This document shows positions 63,043 through 64,000 of a DNA stretch of 64,000 bases, in pieces. The stretch's first letter is position 1. The number at the start of each line of letters is the position of its first letter. Below the pieces are notes generated by a model. The model worked only from the letters and a program-made list of their open reading frames with translations, did not search any database and was not told the origin of the DNA. The stretch is from Leptospira sanjuanensis (GTDB taxonomy: Bacteria > Spirochaetota > Leptospiria > Leptospirales > Leptospiraceae), in NCBI RefSeq assembly GCF_022267375.1, contig NZ_JAIZBH010000001.1, positions 248,001-312,000 of the forward strand. Direction: 5' to 3'. Position numbers and translations under genes: made by a program.

Positions 63043-63807
63043 ATGAGTTTCGTTTCGAATTGTAAAGTACCTTCATTATTGATCACGATCGGTTTGTATC
63101 TTCCGATTGCGGGTTGTCTCGACGCGGAGCCGATTCCTGCAAAGGTGAACGAGATCCGTCTTCCTGCGGGAGCCTCTCGAGTCGCTTTTCCGAAAAATTC
63201 TTTTTCCGATTTCGTTCGGAATCTTCCCTTAAAAAGCGAACGGACTCTTTGGACGTATAAAAAGCAAAACATCATCCGCAGATACGACACGATCGCCGTT
63301 TTGGATCTTCCTCTTTTATTCAAAGACGATTTGGAACAATGCGCCGATTATTCAATGCGGGTTTGGGCGGAATATCACAAACAAACCGGCAACTTAAATC
63401 GGCTGTATCTTTTCGATTACAACGGAAATCGAAAACGATTTCAAGAAAGCGGTCTTTCGTATTCATCTTTTTTAAGAAAGGCATTCGCTTCCTCCAATTC
63501 CTATTCTTTGAAGAAGGGCGGGGCGGTCGTTACGGAAAAGGATTTGAGACCGGGAGATCTTTTCGTTCAAAATGAAACCGGCGGAATCGGACACGTTTCT
63601 ATGATTCTAGATGCGGCCGAAGCGAAAAACGGCAGGAAATTTTTTTTGATCGGATTCAGCTTTATGCCCGCTCAGGAAATGCACATTGAAAAGGCTCCGA
63701 ATGAATTCGGTTCCTCCGGTTGGTTCACATACGAAGGTTTTATCGGCCATCTCAACGAATCGTATCCGTACGGGACGCCGGTTCTCCGGAGATTTTCGGA
63801 ACGATAA
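63043..63807 (+). CDS. DUF4846-family lipoprotein
   Basis: 254 residues. The N-terminus MSFVSNCKVPSLLITIGLYLPIAGC ends in a lipobox-like PIAGC. The rest fits DUF4846: RIRLPAGASRV-like ...IRLPAGASRVAFPKNSFSDF, LPLLFKDDLEQCADYSMRVW, LRPGDLFVQNETGGIGHVSM and GFSFMPAQEMHI. The family is found in Bacteroidetes and spirochaetes and its function is not known; the GH-V-S-M-I pattern recalls a peptidase-like fold but this is only a resemblance. AAGGA precedes the ATG. Confidence 0.85.
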   Translation: MSFVSNCKVPSLLITIGLYLPIAGCLDAEPIPAKVNEIRLPAGASRVAFPKNSFSDFVRNLPLKSERTLWTYKKQNIIRRYDTIAVLDLPLLFKDDLEQCADYSMRVWAEYHKQTGNLNRLYLFDYNGNRKRFQESGLSYSSFLRKAFASSNSYSLKKGGAVVTEKDLRPGDLFVQNETGGIGHVSMILDAAEAKNGRKFFLIGFSFMPAQEMHIEKAPNEFGSSGWFTYEGFIGHLNESYPYGTPVLRRFSER

Positions 63808-63830
63808 ACGAATTTGGTTTAACGAATTCT

Positions 63831-63852
63831 AATTTTGGAATATTCCAAAATT
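63831..63852. terminator. 22-bp perfect palindrome between convergent genes
   Basis: AATTTTGGAATATTCCAAAATT reads the same on both strands and includes the stop codon of the minus-strand gene that follows (63851-63853). It probably folds as a bidirectional terminator or stabilising hairpin. Confidence 0.6.
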
Positions 63853-64000
63853 ATCGTTTCGCTTCCCAGCCGCCCACGTGATAAGCCCGAAAGATTTGTT
63901 TGAAATTTTGAAAGCCCGCTTTGCGAAACAAATCCTCGTATCGGGCGCTCGGAATTCTATTTAAATCTTTCACTCTTTGAATGTACGTTTTCAGAGCTTC
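63851..64000 (-). CDS. C-terminal end of a protein cut by the window edge
   Basis: 49 residues and a stop in one minus-strand frame: EALKTYIQRVKDLNRIPSAR, YEDLFRKAGFQNFKQIF, then YHVGGWEAKR. The AGF...F motif near the end resembles the last strand of class I SAM-dependent methyltransferases, but too little is visible to be sure. Confidence 0.5.
   Translation of the reverse strand, partial: EALKTYIQRVKDLNRIPSARYEDLFRKAGFQNFKQIFRAYHVGGWEAKR

Overview
The window looks like chromosomal DNA of a Leptospira species. Support for this: moderate GC content, a DUF1554-family lipoprotein, several short lipoproteins with relaxed lipoboxes ending in Cys, a lone 5S rRNA gene with no 16S or 23S beside it (rRNA genes are known to be unlinked in Leptospira), large hybrid histidine kinases without partner regulators, and many short intergenic palindromes. 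The species cannot be fixed by reading alone. I see no prophage, insertion sequence, integrase or CRISPR array. The window opens inside an ankyrin-repeat gene and closes inside another minus-strand gene.

The most coherent block is 6.7-21.8 kb, a nitrate assimilation and molybdenum cofactor supercluster. Leftward run a 1172-residue nitrate reductase that fuses the molybdopterin catalytic subunit to a NADH-type flavoprotein module and a terminal [2Fe-2S] domain, then an alginate-export-type outer membrane porin. Rightward, from the same 413-base spacer, run a NarK/NasA nitrate transporter, nirB, nirD, moaA, moaD, moaE, mobA, a uroporphyrinogen-III methyltransferase (siroheme), a moaC-moaB/mog fusion and moeA, mostly overlapping or a few bases apart. 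The spacer carries two divergent sequences that fit the sigma-54 -24/-12 consensus. This suggests the whole cassette is under RpoN/nitrogen control. Together the genes would import nitrate, reduce it to nitrite and ammonium, and make both special cofactors (Mo-bis-MGD and siroheme).

Other regions. 0-6.4 kb: AEC permease, tRNA-Thr(CGU), DUF2889 protein with a coupled small zinc-ribbon protein, SDR dehydrogenase, FGE-like exported protein lacking the catalytic cysteines, DEAD-box helicase. 21.8-35.6 kb: hybrid sensor kinase, GlpT-type transporter, DUF1554 lipoprotein, inorganic pyrophosphatase, LpxL-type acyltransferase, QueE, SNF2/RapA-like ATPase, PheT, gamma-carbonic anhydrase. 35.6-47.4 kb: lipoprotein, orphan cytochrome oxidase subunit IV, an ATP-grasp-like protein, UMF1 transporter, BFD/RibD-C/GT51 cluster, cytochrome c, PlsC, 5S rRNA, PpnP, DUF3147. 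47.4-52 kb: glycine cleavage operon gcvT-gcvH-gcvP. 52-64 kb: two tandem cysteine-patterned small lipoproteins, a GAF-PAS hybrid kinase, a zinc-ribbon/propeller-like protein, a truncated GFA remnant, HbpS/GlcG-like protein, GlpQ lipoprotein, an Old Yellow Enzyme homologue divergent from its likely TetR repressor with two matching operators, DUF819, DUF4846.

Two families of dispersed intergenic repeats stand out. One is an 77-89 bp element with three clear copies and one degraded copy (28.5, 44.6, 46.3 and 62.8 kb). The other is a roughly 16-bp near-palindrome built around GGAACT/GGAGTT, found at 3' ends of genes.
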